Made by a program: the position numbers and the translations under genes
The notes under the pieces: model-generated
Seen by the model: the letters and a program-made list of their open reading frames with translations, nothing else
Told to the model about the DNA's origin: nothing
Database searches by the model: none
DNA from: JBDZVM01 sp040255675
GTDB lineage: Bacteria > Actinomycetota > Actinomycetes > Acidothermales > Acidothermaceae
Direction: 5' to 3'
Assembly (NCBI GenBank): GCA_040255675.1
Contig: JBDZVM010000015.1
Span: forward strand, 25,254-89,253
Length of the DNA stretch: 64,000 bases
In this document: positions 8,716 through 17,445 of the stretch, piece after piece
How positions within the stretch are numbered: the first letter of the stretch is position 1
Layout: every line of letters starts with the position of its first letter

Positions 8716-9516
8716 CTAGTGGGGTTGACAACCAGGGCACCAGAAAACGGTGCGAGCGGCAAGCTCGCCGGCGCGTATCGGCGAACGGCAAATTCTGCAC
8801 GGCATGCCAGTGCGCTGGTAAACGTAGAAAGAGTCGGCGCGCGAAGGGATTCCGCGACTGCGATCGCGATGCCCCGGCACAGTGGTGACGATGCGGCCGG
8901 TACGAACGCCCGATTTCATGAGCCTCACGAGGTCGCGCCACATCGCGTGCCAGTGTTCTTCGTCGAGCTTGCTACCCGCGCGGAAAGGCGAAATGCCATG
9001 CCTAAACAGGATTTCGGCGCGATAGATATTTCCGACGCCGGCTAGCACCGACTGGTCAAGAAGCAGCGCACCGAGGGGCGTATTAACCTTGGCGATTCTT
9101 CGGTAAGCAACTTCCGGGTCGGCGTCAACACGCAAGGGGTCAGGGCCAAGCCTCGCCGTTAGCAGGTGGACGGCGGCAGGATCGAGCAACTCGCACGCGG
9201 AGGGGCCGCGCAGGTCGAGCCAGGAGTTCTCGGTCGCAAGCCGCAAACGAAGCGCACCAAACGGTGCGGGTGCCGGGATATCGCCCGTCTGAAATCGGCC
9301 ATAGAGGCCGAGGTGCACATGGAGCCGATCGGAGAATCCTTCGAAACCGTAAAGGAGATGCTTGCCGCGCGCCTCGACAGACTTCACGACGTGACCATCA
9401 ATGCGCGAGGCTCCAGCGGCGAACCTGCCCTGCGGACTGAAAGCGGCGACGGCCCGGCCGGTGAGCAAGCGGCCATGTTCAACCGCAAGGCGGTGGAGCG
9501 CGTGGCCTTCGGGCAC
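8716..9516 (-). CDS. nei: Fpg/Nei-family DNA glycosylase/AP lyase (Nei-type)
   Basis: The 266-residue protein begins with the catalytic PEG motif (MPEGHALHRL: Pro2 nucleophile, Glu3). It contains the helix-two-turn-helix segment (VLAGVGNIYRAEILFRHGI) and ends in a four-cysteine zinc finger (CRICRSPIRAG...FWCPGC). It removes oxidised pyrimidines and cleaves the abasic strand by beta/delta elimination during base-excision repair. The start PEGH, rather than PELPE, points to the Nei2 branch of actinobacteria. The start is GTG at 9516. It is convergent with ptsI and appears to be transcribed alone. Confidence 0.9.
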   Translation of the reverse strand: MPEGHALHRLAVEHGRLLTGRAVAAFSPQGRFAAGASRIDGHVVKSVEARGKHLLYGFEGFSDRLHVHLGLYGRFQTGDIPAPAPFGALRLRLATENSWLDLRGPSACELLDPAAVHLLTARLGPDPLRVDADPEVAYRRIAKVNTPLGALLLDQSVLAGVGNIYRAEILFRHGISPFRAGSKLDEEHWHAMWRDLVRLMKSGVRTGRIVTTVPGHRDRSRGIPSRADSFYVYQRTGMPCRICRSPIRAGELAARTVFWCPGCQPH

Positions 9517-9690
9517 GACCGTCCCTTCGTTGCCTGGTTACCCGAGGCGACCCGCTGACTTCTCGCGCGCCGCCGCCTTTCTATTGTCTCTCTCCGAAAC
9601 GCGGCGTTGTGCACAGGCGGCTCGGTCGCCGTCCACAAGGCTTGTTCGCTATCGGGGAGGGGCACGCGGGCCGGGGCTAGCTTGAAGCGC

Positions 9691-11013
9691 ATGGCGACGG
9701 CGAACGAGGTACCGGCGGAGGCGGCAGTCGTCGCGTCGACGCCACATCCGGCGACCGAAGCCGTTGCGGCGATCAACGCTGAACTCGACTACCTCGCCAC
9801 TGCCGACCTATCGTCGATTGACGTCGAAGACCTCACCGAGTTGCTTGCGAACCTCGAGACCGTCTCGCGGCGCATCGACGCCACGCAGGTCGCCTTCGCC
9901 GCTCAAGCTGATGCGTCTTTGGTTGCCGAACACGAGGGTGCCACCTCACTCGGCGCCTGGCTGAAGGCAGTTGCCGACGTTCCTATCAGCGTGACGCGGG
10001 GTCGGCTAAGGCTCCATCAAGAACTTCGTTCACGACCTGTCGTGGCAGCCTCCTTCGGCGCCGGCGACATCACTATGGAGGCCGCGTCAGCAATATGCGA
10101 GTCCTTACGTTCGCTGCCTGCCGAGGTGCCACCCGCGGTGATAAGCGAACTCGAAGGTCAGCTCGTCGACATTGCCCGGGCGGCAGGCACCCGCGCGGCC
10201 ATGCACCAAGCGCTTGAAATAGTCCACCGCTTCGCACCCTCGAACATGGAACAGGAGGAGGAACGGCAAGCAGGCAAGAACTGGCTTCGCTTGAGCGCCC
10301 AGCGCGATGGCACGGTGGCGTTACGGGGGTTGCTCGACAAAGAAGCCGGTGCGCTCGCGTTCGGCGTCCTCGGCCCACTTGCCGCTCCCGCGCCCGCGAC
10401 CGACGGCGTCGCAGACGCCCGAGACGCGGACACACGCTACGGCGAAGCATTCGTCCAAGCGTTGCACCTCGCGTCGGGGCAACGAGCCTCTGACGGCGCT
10501 GCCGGCACACGCGGCGGACGACCCCACCTGCTCGTCACGATCTCCCTCGAAGCGCTCCTCGACAGGCTCGGCGCCGCCCCGGGTCGGCTTCTCGACACGG
10601 CAACGCCCATCTCGGCCGCGGCCACGCGCCGACTTGCCTGCGACGCGAAGATCATCCCTGTCGTACTCGGTGCCAACAGCGAGCCGCTCGACATCGGAAG
10701 AGCCAGCAACGTCGTGCCGACCGGGCTACGGCGCGCCATCGTCGTCCGTGACCAAGGTTGCGCGATGCCAGGATGCGAGCGGCCACCGGGCTGGTGCGAT
10801 GTCCACCACAACGTCTACTGGTCGCACGGCGGCAATACCTCAATCGACAATTGCTGCCTTCTGTGCGAACGACATCACACGATCGTGCACACGCACAACT
10901 GGCGCATCGAAATCCGCGATGGGCTGCCGTGGTTCATCCCTCCCGCTTGGCTCGACGCCACGCAAGCACCTCGTCTGCACGAGCGATACCGGTTGCGGCC
11001 ACCACCGTCTTGA
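9691..11013 (+). CDS. DUF222 and HNH-endonuclease domain protein (13E12-type)
   Basis: This 440-residue protein consists of an N-terminal DUF222 region (about residues 25-330) and a C-terminal HNH nuclease domain. The nuclease domain carries CAMPGCERPPGWCDVHH and CLLCERHHTIVH, giving the zinc-ribbon cysteines and the HH/N/H catalytic residues. This is the REP13E12 family, repeated in mycobacteria and common in other actinobacteria; its biological role is unknown. A -10-like TAGCTT at 9678-9683 lies seven bases before the ATG at 9691, so a leaderless mRNA is possible. A more distal in-frame start at 9607 is less likely. No paralogue lies in this window. Confidence 0.88.
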   Translation: MATANEVPAEAAVVASTPHPATEAVAAINAELDYLATADLSSIDVEDLTELLANLETVSRRIDATQVAFAAQADASLVAEHEGATSLGAWLKAVADVPISVTRGRLRLHQELRSRPVVAASFGAGDITMEAASAICESLRSLPAEVPPAVISELEGQLVDIARAAGTRAAMHQALEIVHRFAPSNMEQEEERQAGKNWLRLSAQRDGTVALRGLLDKEAGALAFGVLGPLAAPAPATDGVADARDADTRYGEAFVQALHLASGQRASDGAAGTRGGRPHLLVTISLEALLDRLGAAPGRLLDTATPISAAATRRLACDAKIIPVVLGANSEPLDIGRASNVVPTGLRRAIVVRDQGCAMPGCERPPGWCDVHHNVYWSHGGNTSIDNCCLLCERHHTIVHTHNWRIEIRDGLPWFIPPAWLDATQAPRLHERYRLRPPPS

Positions 11014-11122
11014 ACGCGACGCTCCACAGCAGTCGCGTGGAGTTCACCTGCGCCGCGCGGCGCCGGTAGGCGCCTGTTAGCTTGACAACCGGTAGCCCCC
11101 ACGGCCTCGCACGGAGAACTCA

Positions 11123-11644
11123 ATGCAACGGGTTCAGGCGACGTACCGGCGTCGACGCTGGCGCTGGCGCTACCTGCCCGAAGCCGTACCGCTTCCCTCG
11201 GGCCGTTACGACCGCCACGCTCACCTGTTTTGGCGGGTTCGCATACCGCTCTTCGTCGGCCTTGCCGTGCTCGGTTGGTTGGCGTGGCGTAGCCGCGGAG
11301 TCATCATCGGGCTTGTGGTCGCGGCGCTCGTCGAGGCATTGTTCAGTTACCGCAGGCACGTGGCCGGCAGACCGGCGCCCACCCACGTTGCCTCCGGACC
11401 CGCGCAGCGCGATGCCAATTACTGGCGGGCGTTGAAGCCGTCACCGGCCGGCTGGGAATCACCCCGTGGAGCCATCCCCATGTGGAACTGGACACCGCCG
11501 GGCGGTGGGCACCCGCGTCTGGACCGGGTACGGCCCTGGGTGCGGGCCTGGTACCACACCCCGTTCATCGATCGCTACGCGCACGCTTGGATGTGGCGCC
11601 ACGGTGGCTGGGACGTCTTGCCGCCCTCGTACAACTCCGAATAG
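11123..11644 (+). CDS. Small basic membrane protein of unknown function
   Basis: The 173-residue product starts with an Arg/Trp-rich segment (RRRRWRWRYLPEAV) and has one hydrophobic hairpin at about residues 41-76 (two closely spaced segments). Its C-terminal half is rich in Trp, Pro and His and is presumably outside the membrane. GGAG seven bases before the ATG supports the start. It resembles conserved actinobacterial proteins without assigned function. It stands alone between the DUF222-HNH gene and the convergent ABC-F gene. No catalytic motif was recognised. Confidence 0.7.
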   Translation: MQRVQATYRRRRWRWRYLPEAVPLPSGRYDRHAHLFWRVRIPLFVGLAVLGWLAWRSRGVIIGLVVAALVEALFSYRRHVAGRPAPTHVASGPAQRDANYWRALKPSPAGWESPRGAIPMWNWTPPGGGHPRLDRVRPWVRAWYHTPFIDRYAHAWMWRHGGWDVLPPSYNSE

Positions 11645-11678
11645 TGAATAGCTGCTCTAGAGCACCGACGGGTTGCCC

Positions 11679-13472
11679 TCATGAGTAATCGGCGCCATCA
11701 GCAGCGGCGAGCCACGCATCTTCGAGCCGCGAGCGCTCCTCACCCAGCGAGCGTAATTCGGCGTCCAGTTCTTGCACTTTGATGTAGTCAGTGGCGGCTT
11801 CGGCCAGCTTTACGTGCAACTCTGCTTCACGTGCCGTCAACTTCTCGAGCTGCCGTTCGATGCGGGTGATCTCCTTGCGCGCCAGACGCGCGGCGGCGGT
11901 GGCGCTGCGTGACGACTGGGCCGGCGGCTGGGTCGGCGGCTGGCCGGGCGGAACCTGCACAGACGAGGTATCAGAGCCAACCGATTCTTGCGCTCGCATC
12001 GACACATACTGATCGACGCCGCCAGGCAGCATGGAAAGGCGACCAGCGCCGGTCAACGCGACGACGGTGTCGCACACGCGCTCGACGAAATAGCGGTCGT
12101 GCGAAGCGGCGACCAGCGTGCCTGCCCAGCCGTCGAGGAGATCTTCGAGCGCAGTGAGCGTGTCGACGTCAAGGTCGTTAGTCGGCTCGTCAAGGAGCAA
12201 CACGTTCGGTTCGTCCATCAGCAATCGCAGCAGTTGCAGCCTTCTTCGCTCGCCACCCGAGAGGTCGCCGACCGGCGTCCACTGCCGGTCGTTGCCGAAT
12301 CCGAAACGCTCGAGCAACGCGGACGCTGTGAGCTCCCTACCGTCGGCGAGCTGAATACGTTGCCGCACCGTCTCGACCGCCTCGAGCACACGCACATGCG
12401 CGTCGAGCTCGACCACGTGCTGTGAGAGGTAACCGATCCGCACTGTCTTACCCACGTTCAACACGCCGTTGTCAATGCGCTGCTCACCGGCCAAGATGCG
12501 CAACAGCGTCGTCTTTCCGCTGCCGTTCACGCCCAAAAGCCCCACCCGGTCGCCTGGACCGAGACGCCAGGTGACCCCGCGAAGAATCGGTGTGTCGCCG
12601 AACGACAGAGATGCGTTTTCGAGGTCGAATACCGACTTTCCCAACCGTGCCGAAGAAAACCTCGCCATCTGCGCGCGATCGCGCGCCGGTGGTTCGTCCG
12701 CGATGAGCGCATTCGCTGCCTCGATGCGAAACTTCGGCTTCGACGTGCGGGCCGGTGGGCCACGGCGCAACCAGGCGAGCTCTTTGCGCACGAGGTTTCG
12801 CCGCCGCTCTTCGGCGGCTGCCGCAAGGCGTTCACGTTCGGCGCGGGTCAACACGTAAGCCGCGTAGCCACCGTCGAATTGCGCGACCGCACCTTCGGCC
12901 ACCTCCCAGGTGCGCGTGCAGACAGCATCGAGAAACCAGCGGTCGTGCGTAACGGTGACCAAGCCGCCGCGGCGGGTGGCCAGATGCCGCGCCAGCCAGT
13001 CGATGGTCTCGATATCGAGATGGTTCGTCGGCTCATCAAGCATCAACAAGTCGGGATCGTCGACGAGCAGCCGCGCCAATGCCGCACGTCGTCGCTCACC
13101 ACCTGAAAGGACACACACCGGCCGAGGCAGCAGTTCGTCGCTTATCAAGACGTTGACGATCTCGCGCGCCGCACGGTCGCCTGCCCACTCGTGATCCGGT
13201 CGATCACCGAGGACCGCGAAGCGGACGGTTGCCTCGCCGTCAAGGTCGTCGGTTTGAGACAAGACGCCGATGCGCAACCCGCCGGCGCGACTCACCCGAC
13301 CAGAATCGATCGCCTGCTTGCCGGCAAGCACCCGCAACAGCGTGGTCTTGCCCGCACCGTTCCGGCCGACGACCCCGATTCGGTCGCCGTCATCGATACC
13401 GAGCGAAACGGCATTTAGCACCTGACGCACGCCGTACGCCAATGAGGCGGCTTCGAGGTTGACGATGTTCAT
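11679..13472 (-). CDS. ABC-F family ATP-binding protein (Uup/EttA-like)
   Basis: The product (597 residues) has two ATPase cassettes and no membrane segments. Cassette 1 has Walker A GRNGAGKTTLL, signature VLSGGERRRAALARLL and Walker B LLMLDEPTNHLD. Cassette 2 has GVNGSGKTTLL, DLSGGERRRLQLLRLL and VLLLDEPTNDLD. The C-terminal part is a charged coiled coil (RKEITRIERQLEKLTAREAEL), as in Uup. ABC-F proteins act on the ribosome or on DNA repair intermediates rather than in transport. The start at 13472 overlaps the ispE stop (ATGA), making it the distal gene of the ksgA-ispE operon. A longer upstream extension reads through ispE and was rejected. Confidence 0.92.
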   Translation of the reverse strand: MNIVNLEAASLAYGVRQVLNAVSLGIDDGDRIGVVGRNGAGKTTLLRVLAGKQAIDSGRVSRAGGLRIGVLSQTDDLDGEATVRFAVLGDRPDHEWAGDRAAREIVNVLISDELLPRPVCVLSGGERRRAALARLLVDDPDLLMLDEPTNHLDIETIDWLARHLATRRGGLVTVTHDRWFLDAVCTRTWEVAEGAVAQFDGGYAAYVLTRAERERLAAAAEERRRNLVRKELAWLRRGPPARTSKPKFRIEAANALIADEPPARDRAQMARFSSARLGKSVFDLENASLSFGDTPILRGVTWRLGPGDRVGLLGVNGSGKTTLLRILAGEQRIDNGVLNVGKTVRIGYLSQHVVELDAHVRVLEAVETVRQRIQLADGRELTASALLERFGFGNDRQWTPVGDLSGGERRRLQLLRLLMDEPNVLLLDEPTNDLDVDTLTALEDLLDGWAGTLVAASHDRYFVERVCDTVVALTGAGRLSMLPGGVDQYVSMRAQESVGSDTSSVQVPPGQPPTQPPAQSSRSATAAARLARKEITRIERQLEKLTAREAELHVKLAEAATDYIKVQELDAELRSLGEERSRLEDAWLAAADGADYS

Positions 13473-14371
13473 GCGACAACGCGGGCGCCCGGCACCGGTC
13501 CGTGAGCTCGCCGCACCGTACGACATACGCCCGCGCCCGCCAAACGGGCCACCAGGGCAACGGCTTCTGGCTCGCCCGCGGCAAGAAACGCGCACGTCGG
13601 GCCAGAACCGGAGACGACCGCTCCGAGCGCCCTCGCGTCACGGCCGGCCTCAAGAGTGCGACGTAGCGCGGGTTTGAGGTGCAGCGCGGGCGCCTGCAGG
13701 TCATTCGACAGCAGTGGCGCGAGCCGGCGCGCGTCGCCGGCGCGAAGGGCCGCCAGGAGTTCGTCGGGCACCTCAGGCGCCGTCACGGTCGAGGCGCCCC
13801 GCATCCGGTCGAGCTCGCCGTACACGGCGGGCGTCGACAAACCGCCGTCGGCCACAGCAAAGACCCAATGATAGGTACCGCGGCCGAGCACGGTGGTAAG
13901 CCTTTCGCCGCGGCCGGCGCCCAACGCTGTACCACCGACGAGGCAGAACGGGACGTCGCTGCCAAGCTGGCTCGCCAGCTCATGCATGACGTCGGCACCG
14001 ACATCGGTTCGCCACAGCGCGTCGCACGCGATGAGGGCGCCGGCGGCGTCGGCCGAGCCACCTGCCATCCCGCCGGCGACCGGAATGCCTTTGCGAATCA
14101 CGATTCGCACCGACGGCTTACGACCGACCCGATCGGCGAGTGCGATGACGGCTTGCGCCGCCAGATTCGACGCGTCGGTCGGCACAGCTCCGGCGCCGTC
14201 GCCCTCGACTTCGACCGTGAGTTCGTCGGAGGGCGAGACGGTGACCTCGTCGTAGAGTGACACGGCCTGGAAAACCGTGGCGAGATCATGAAAGCCGTCT
14301 AGGCGTAGCGGGCCGACGCCAAGGTGCAGATTGACCTTGGCGGGCGCTCTCGCAGTGACCGACACGACCAC
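13469..14371 (-). CDS. ispE: 4-diphosphocytidyl-2-C-methyl-D-erythritol kinase
   Basis: The 300-residue GHMP kinase starts with VTARAPAKVNLHLGVGPLR, carries the ATP-binding glycine-rich loop PVAGGMAGGSADAAGAL at about residues 97-113, and ends with the third motif VVSGSGPTCAFLA. It phosphorylates CDP-methylerythritol in the MEP isoprenoid pathway. The start is GTG at 14371. It follows ksgA by only five bases, the arrangement seen in mycobacteria and Streptomyces (rpf-ksgA-ispE). The downstream ABC-F gene overlaps its stop. Confidence 0.95.
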   Translation of the reverse strand: MVVSVTARAPAKVNLHLGVGPLRLDGFHDLATVFQAVSLYDEVTVSPSDELTVEVEGDGAGAVPTDASNLAAQAVIALADRVGRKPSVRIVIRKGIPVAGGMAGGSADAAGALIACDALWRTDVGADVMHELASQLGSDVPFCLVGGTALGAGRGERLTTVLGRGTYHWVFAVADGGLSTPAVYGELDRMRGASTVTAPEVPDELLAALRAGDARRLAPLLSNDLQAPALHLKPALRRTLEAGRDARALGAVVSGSGPTCAFLAAGEPEAVALVARLAGAGVCRTVRRAHGPVPGARVVA

Positions 14372-14376
14372 CGATG

Positions 14377-15216
14377 CTAACGGCGCGCCGCGGCCAGGCC
14401 GGGCGGCCGGTGCTCAGCTATCCGCGCGAACTCGGCGACGTCGAGTGTCTCGCCGCGCCGTGACGGATCGATTCCCGCGGCCGCGAGCGAAGTTTCGGCG
14501 GCCGCGGCTGACCCGGCCCAACCCGTGAGCGCTGCCCGAAGCGTCTTGCGTCGCTGGCCGAATGCGGCGTCGACGACGGCGAACACGTCGGCGCGAGTAG
14601 CTGTTGTCCGCGGCGGATCTCGGCGCTCGAGCGCGACGAGGCCTGAATCGACACGCGGTTGGGGCCAAAAGACCGACCGCCCGATCGTGCCGGCCAATCG
14701 CACGTCCCCGTACCAGCGGGCCTTGACAGACGGCACCCCGTATGCGCCGTCGCCCGGCCTCGCCGCCAGTCGCTCGGCGACCTCAAGCTGCACCATCACG
14801 AGCACCCGGCACACGCTCGGCAGCAGCGCCAGCAAATGCAGCAGCACCGGTACGGCCACGTTGTACGGCAAGTTCGCGACGATCGCGGACGGCGCCTCGC
14901 CCGGCACGCCAGTAAGCCGTAGCGCGTCGGCGCCGACGACCGTCAACCTCTTCTCATCCCCCGGCGCGCGCGTCGCGACGGTACGCGGTAGCAGCCCCGC
15001 CAGTCGCGGGTCGATCTCGACGGCGACGACATGCCGGACGACGGGCAGCAGCGCAAGCGTCAGTGAACCCAAGCCAGGGCCGACCTCGAGCACGATGTCG
15101 TCGCCACCGACGCCGGCGGTACGCACGATGCGACGTACCGTCCCCGCGTCGATGACGAAGTTCTGACCGAGCGTTTTTGTGGGACGCAATCCGATCGACA
15201 TGGCTAGCGCGCGCAC
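14377..15216 (-). CDS. rsmA: 16S rRNA dimethyladenosine transferase
   Basis: The 279-residue enzyme has the KsgA start block RPTKTLGQNFVIDAGTVRRIV, the SAM-binding VLEVGPGLGSLTLALL and the catalytic motif IVANLPYNVAVPVLL (NLPY). It dimethylates A1518 and A1519 of 16S rRNA late in small-subunit assembly. The GTG at 15216 is the clear start in the ORF, but relatives carry a further 15-20 residues, and the in-frame sequence upstream (FLGASDVRAL) matches that conserved leader. The real start may therefore lie upstream near 15264. It sits between rpf and ispE, the conserved actinobacterial order. Confidence 0.93.
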   Translation of the reverse strand: MRALAMSIGLRPTKTLGQNFVIDAGTVRRIVRTAGVGGDDIVLEVGPGLGSLTLALLPVVRHVVAVEIDPRLAGLLPRTVATRAPGDEKRLTVVGADALRLTGVPGEAPSAIVANLPYNVAVPVLLHLLALLPSVCRVLVMVQLEVAERLAARPGDGAYGVPSVKARWYGDVRLAGTIGRSVFWPQPRVDSGLVALERRDPPRTTATRADVFAVVDAAFGQRRKTLRAALTGWAGSAAAAETSLAAAGIDPSRRGETLDVAEFARIAEHRPPGLAAARR

Positions 15217-15274
15217 GTCACTCGCGCCGAGGAACCCTCGCGGGTGGGAAGTTTCGTCGCTCAGCGCAACACGC

Positions 15275-16378
15275 TCAGCTGAACAGGTAATGGCCGCATA
15301 CCGGCCATTGTGTACGCCAGTTGCTGCGTTGGTAGAGAAGCTGCGCCCGGTAGGTCTGCTCGCTGGCTGAGGCGTTGCTCGGTAGCCCCTTGCCGCCCAC
15401 CGCTTGCCAGGTGCCGAGCCTGAACTGGTACATGCCGTAGAACGGCGGGTTGTAGGCGTTGGCTCGACCGCCCGACTCGCACCGCGCCAAGGCGGCCCAG
15501 TTGAGACCGTCGGCTCTCACTGAGTAGACGACCGGCTTGGGCTTCGGCTTGGTACCGATCGCGGTGACCTGCTGTACCGGCTGCACTGTGACCTGCTCCG
15601 ACACAAGTTTCTTGGCGACCTGTTGGCCGTCATGAAACGTCAACTGATAAGTACGAACAAGCGTTCCGTTCTTTCCCTGCTGCACGACTTTCTTCGTGCC
15701 GACGTACAGGTTCGGGTCTCTTTTTGTCACGCTGGTAAAGGGAATGGACGACGATTCAAGTGTCTGATTACTCGTGACCCGCACGATAATAACGGTAAGG
15801 CCGTCGAAAGGCCTTGTCTCAACGGGAATCGAGACTTGGTCGTGCGGTTGGACGACGATGCCAGCCTCGGAAAGTGCCTCTGCGACAGTACTTTTCGTCG
15901 TCACGAGCGCCCGGGTGCCGCCATCTACTTGCACCGTAATGGTATGCGGGAGCGAGATATCGATGCTCAACCCGGCGAGGGGCACTCGCGCGCTCCGGCT
16001 GGCTGAGATGACGGCGCCGGAGGTTCGCAGGCCGACCTGGCGTAGCGCGGCGTCGACGCTGCTAGCCGTAACCCACACCTGGCGCGACTTCCCGTCGATG
16101 GTGAGGTCAAGCAGCCGGCCGCGCTGGATCGCGATGGTGCTTCCGTCGCGCACGGAGGCAGACATTGTTGGGCTCAAGTCGTCGTGCGGCCCCACGGTGA
16201 TATCCGCACGATGCAACACATCTTTCACCGATGTTGCGAATGTACGTACTGTGGTGATTTTGCCGTCGACCGAGACGTTGACGGTCTTGTCGAGCTTGAC
16301 GTAGGCCGTTGTGGCAGCGACGAGTGCGGTTACCACCGCGCCATAAAGCGCGACCGTCACGAGCTTCTTCTTACGCAC
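15275..16378 (-). CDS. rpfB: Resuscitation-promoting factor, RpfB type
   Basis: The protein (367 residues) starts with a short basic end and one membrane anchor (about residues 6-28). Three DUF348 repeats follow (about 33-205), then a G5 domain (about 210-285) and a C-terminal Rpf lysozyme-like domain (about 290-367). The catalytic glutamate is in LARCESGGRANAYNP, and the fold is closed by cysteines in ARCESGG and WPVCGHYL. Rpf enzymes cleave peptidoglycan and promote regrowth of dormant cells. The GTG at 16378 has GGAG five bases upstream; the in-frame extension further up is the promoter region. It follows tatD across a 257-base leader holding a CRP-like box. Confidence 0.93.
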   Translation of the reverse strand: MRKKKLVTVALYGAVVTALVAATTAYVKLDKTVNVSVDGKITTVRTFATSVKDVLHRADITVGPHDDLSPTMSASVRDGSTIAIQRGRLLDLTIDGKSRQVWVTASSVDAALRQVGLRTSGAVISASRSARVPLAGLSIDISLPHTITVQVDGGTRALVTTKSTVAEALSEAGIVVQPHDQVSIPVETRPFDGLTVIIVRVTSNQTLESSSIPFTSVTKRDPNLYVGTKKVVQQGKNGTLVRTYQLTFHDGQQVAKKLVSEQVTVQPVQQVTAIGTKPKPKPVVYSVRADGLNWAALARCESGGRANAYNPPFYGMYQFRLGTWQAVGGKGLPSNASASEQTYRAQLLYQRSNWRTQWPVCGHYLFS

Positions 16379-16474
16379 AGAACTCCGCTGTTCGAAGGAT
16401 CCGGTGAGATGAGAAGCCCGCGAATCTCCAACGAATGCCCGAAACGCGATACTGGGCACACGCCGCCAGTCAAC

Positions 16475-16490
16475 TGTGACCGACGTCACT
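16475..16490. promoter_or_regulatory. CRP-like palindrome upstream of rpfB
   Basis: TGTGACCGACGTCACT fits the CRP/GlxR box TGTGA-N6-TCACA with one mismatch. It lies 97-112 bases upstream of the rpfB start within the 257-base space between tatD and rpfB. On the minus strand a TTGACT hexamer begins five bases further downstream. Binding is inferred; the rpfA gene of mycobacteria is known to be CRP-controlled. Confidence 0.5.
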
Positions 16491-16635
16491 CGCAGTTCAG
16501 GGCTTCCCCACCCCGGACGAACGCTCTGGCGAACGTAACCAACGCGATGCCCGGAGGGCAAGTTCGATCGCGTCGCTTTAGAGTCGTTTATCCTATTTTA
16601 TCCGAAGTTCTAGGGTGCAGTTCACCCGCCGGCGC

Positions 16636-17445
16636 CTACCACGGGCCGAACACACGTTCGGCGTTCTTCGCGGTCGCTGCCGCGACAGCGTCCTCGTCGA
16701 CGTCCTTCACCGCCGCGAGCGCTCGCACGGTAAGCGGGATCAGATACGGCGCGTTCGGCTGGCCTCGGTGCGGCGTAGGAGCAAGGAATGGCGCGTCGGT
16801 CTCGACCAGCATCAACTCGAGCGGCACAACGGCGGCGGCCTCACGTAACGAAGCCGCATTCTTGAACGTCACGGTGCCCGCGAACGAGAGAACGTACCCA
16901 CGCTCGACGCAGTATCTCGACATCGAGATATCGCCCGAAAAGCAATGAAAGACTGTATGTTCGGGCGCACCGACCTCATCGAGGATGCGCAACACGTCGT
17001 CATGCGCGTCGCGGTCGTGAATGACTAACGCCTTGCCGATCTGCTTGGCAATCTCGATATGCGCACGGAAAGCGGCTTGCTGAATCGCGGGCTCGACCCG
17101 ACCCCAGTAGTAATCGAGTCCGGTTTCGCCGACCGCGCGAACCTGCGGCAGTGAAGCGAGTTTCGTCAGCTCCTCAGCATCCGTGTCGGTGAAACTTGCG
17201 GCTTCGTTGGGATGCACCGCGACCGCCGCGTAGACGTCGGCGAAGGACGCAGCCGTGGCCGCGCACCACCGCGACGATTCCATCGTGTCGCCAACCGTGA
17301 CGACACGGCGTATGCCGACCGCGTTTGCCGCCGACATCGCGTCGGCGACATCGATGCCCATAGCGTCGAGGTGGCAATGCGAATCGACGGCCTCGACTCG
17401 CAGCGGCTCGGGCAGCGGGGGTGGTGCTCCCGTACGTGAAGTCAT
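16636..17445 (-). CDS. tatD: TatD-family metal-dependent DNase
   Basis: The 269-residue TIM-barrel hydrolase has the HxH metal site in VDSHCHLD, the conserved AVHPNEA and GETGLDYYWG (catalytic Glu), VIHDRDAHDD, VFHCFSGD and the final LVETDAPFLAPTPHRG. It is a 3'-5' exonuclease acting on damaged DNA or RNA. The start overlaps the metG stop (ATGA). The order metG-tatD-rpfB-ksgA-ispE is conserved in mycobacteria and other actinobacteria, which supports the assignment. Confidence 0.94.
   Translation of the reverse strand: MTSRTGAPPPLPEPLRVEAVDSHCHLDAMGIDVADAMSAANAVGIRRVVTVGDTMESSRWCAATAASFADVYAAVAVHPNEAASFTDTDAEELTKLASLPQVRAVGETGLDYYWGRVEPAIQQAAFRAHIEIAKQIGKALVIHDRDAHDDVLRILDEVGAPEHTVFHCFSGDISMSRYCVERGYVLSFAGTVTFKNAASLREAAAVVPLELMLVETDAPFLAPTPHRGQPNAPYLIPLTVRALAAVKDVDEDAVAAATAKNAERVFGPW

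Noticed and set aside
16379..16635. c-di-AMP (ydaO-type) riboswitch before rpfB
   Set aside because: A conserved core could not be recognised by eye; it is listed only as a search to run.
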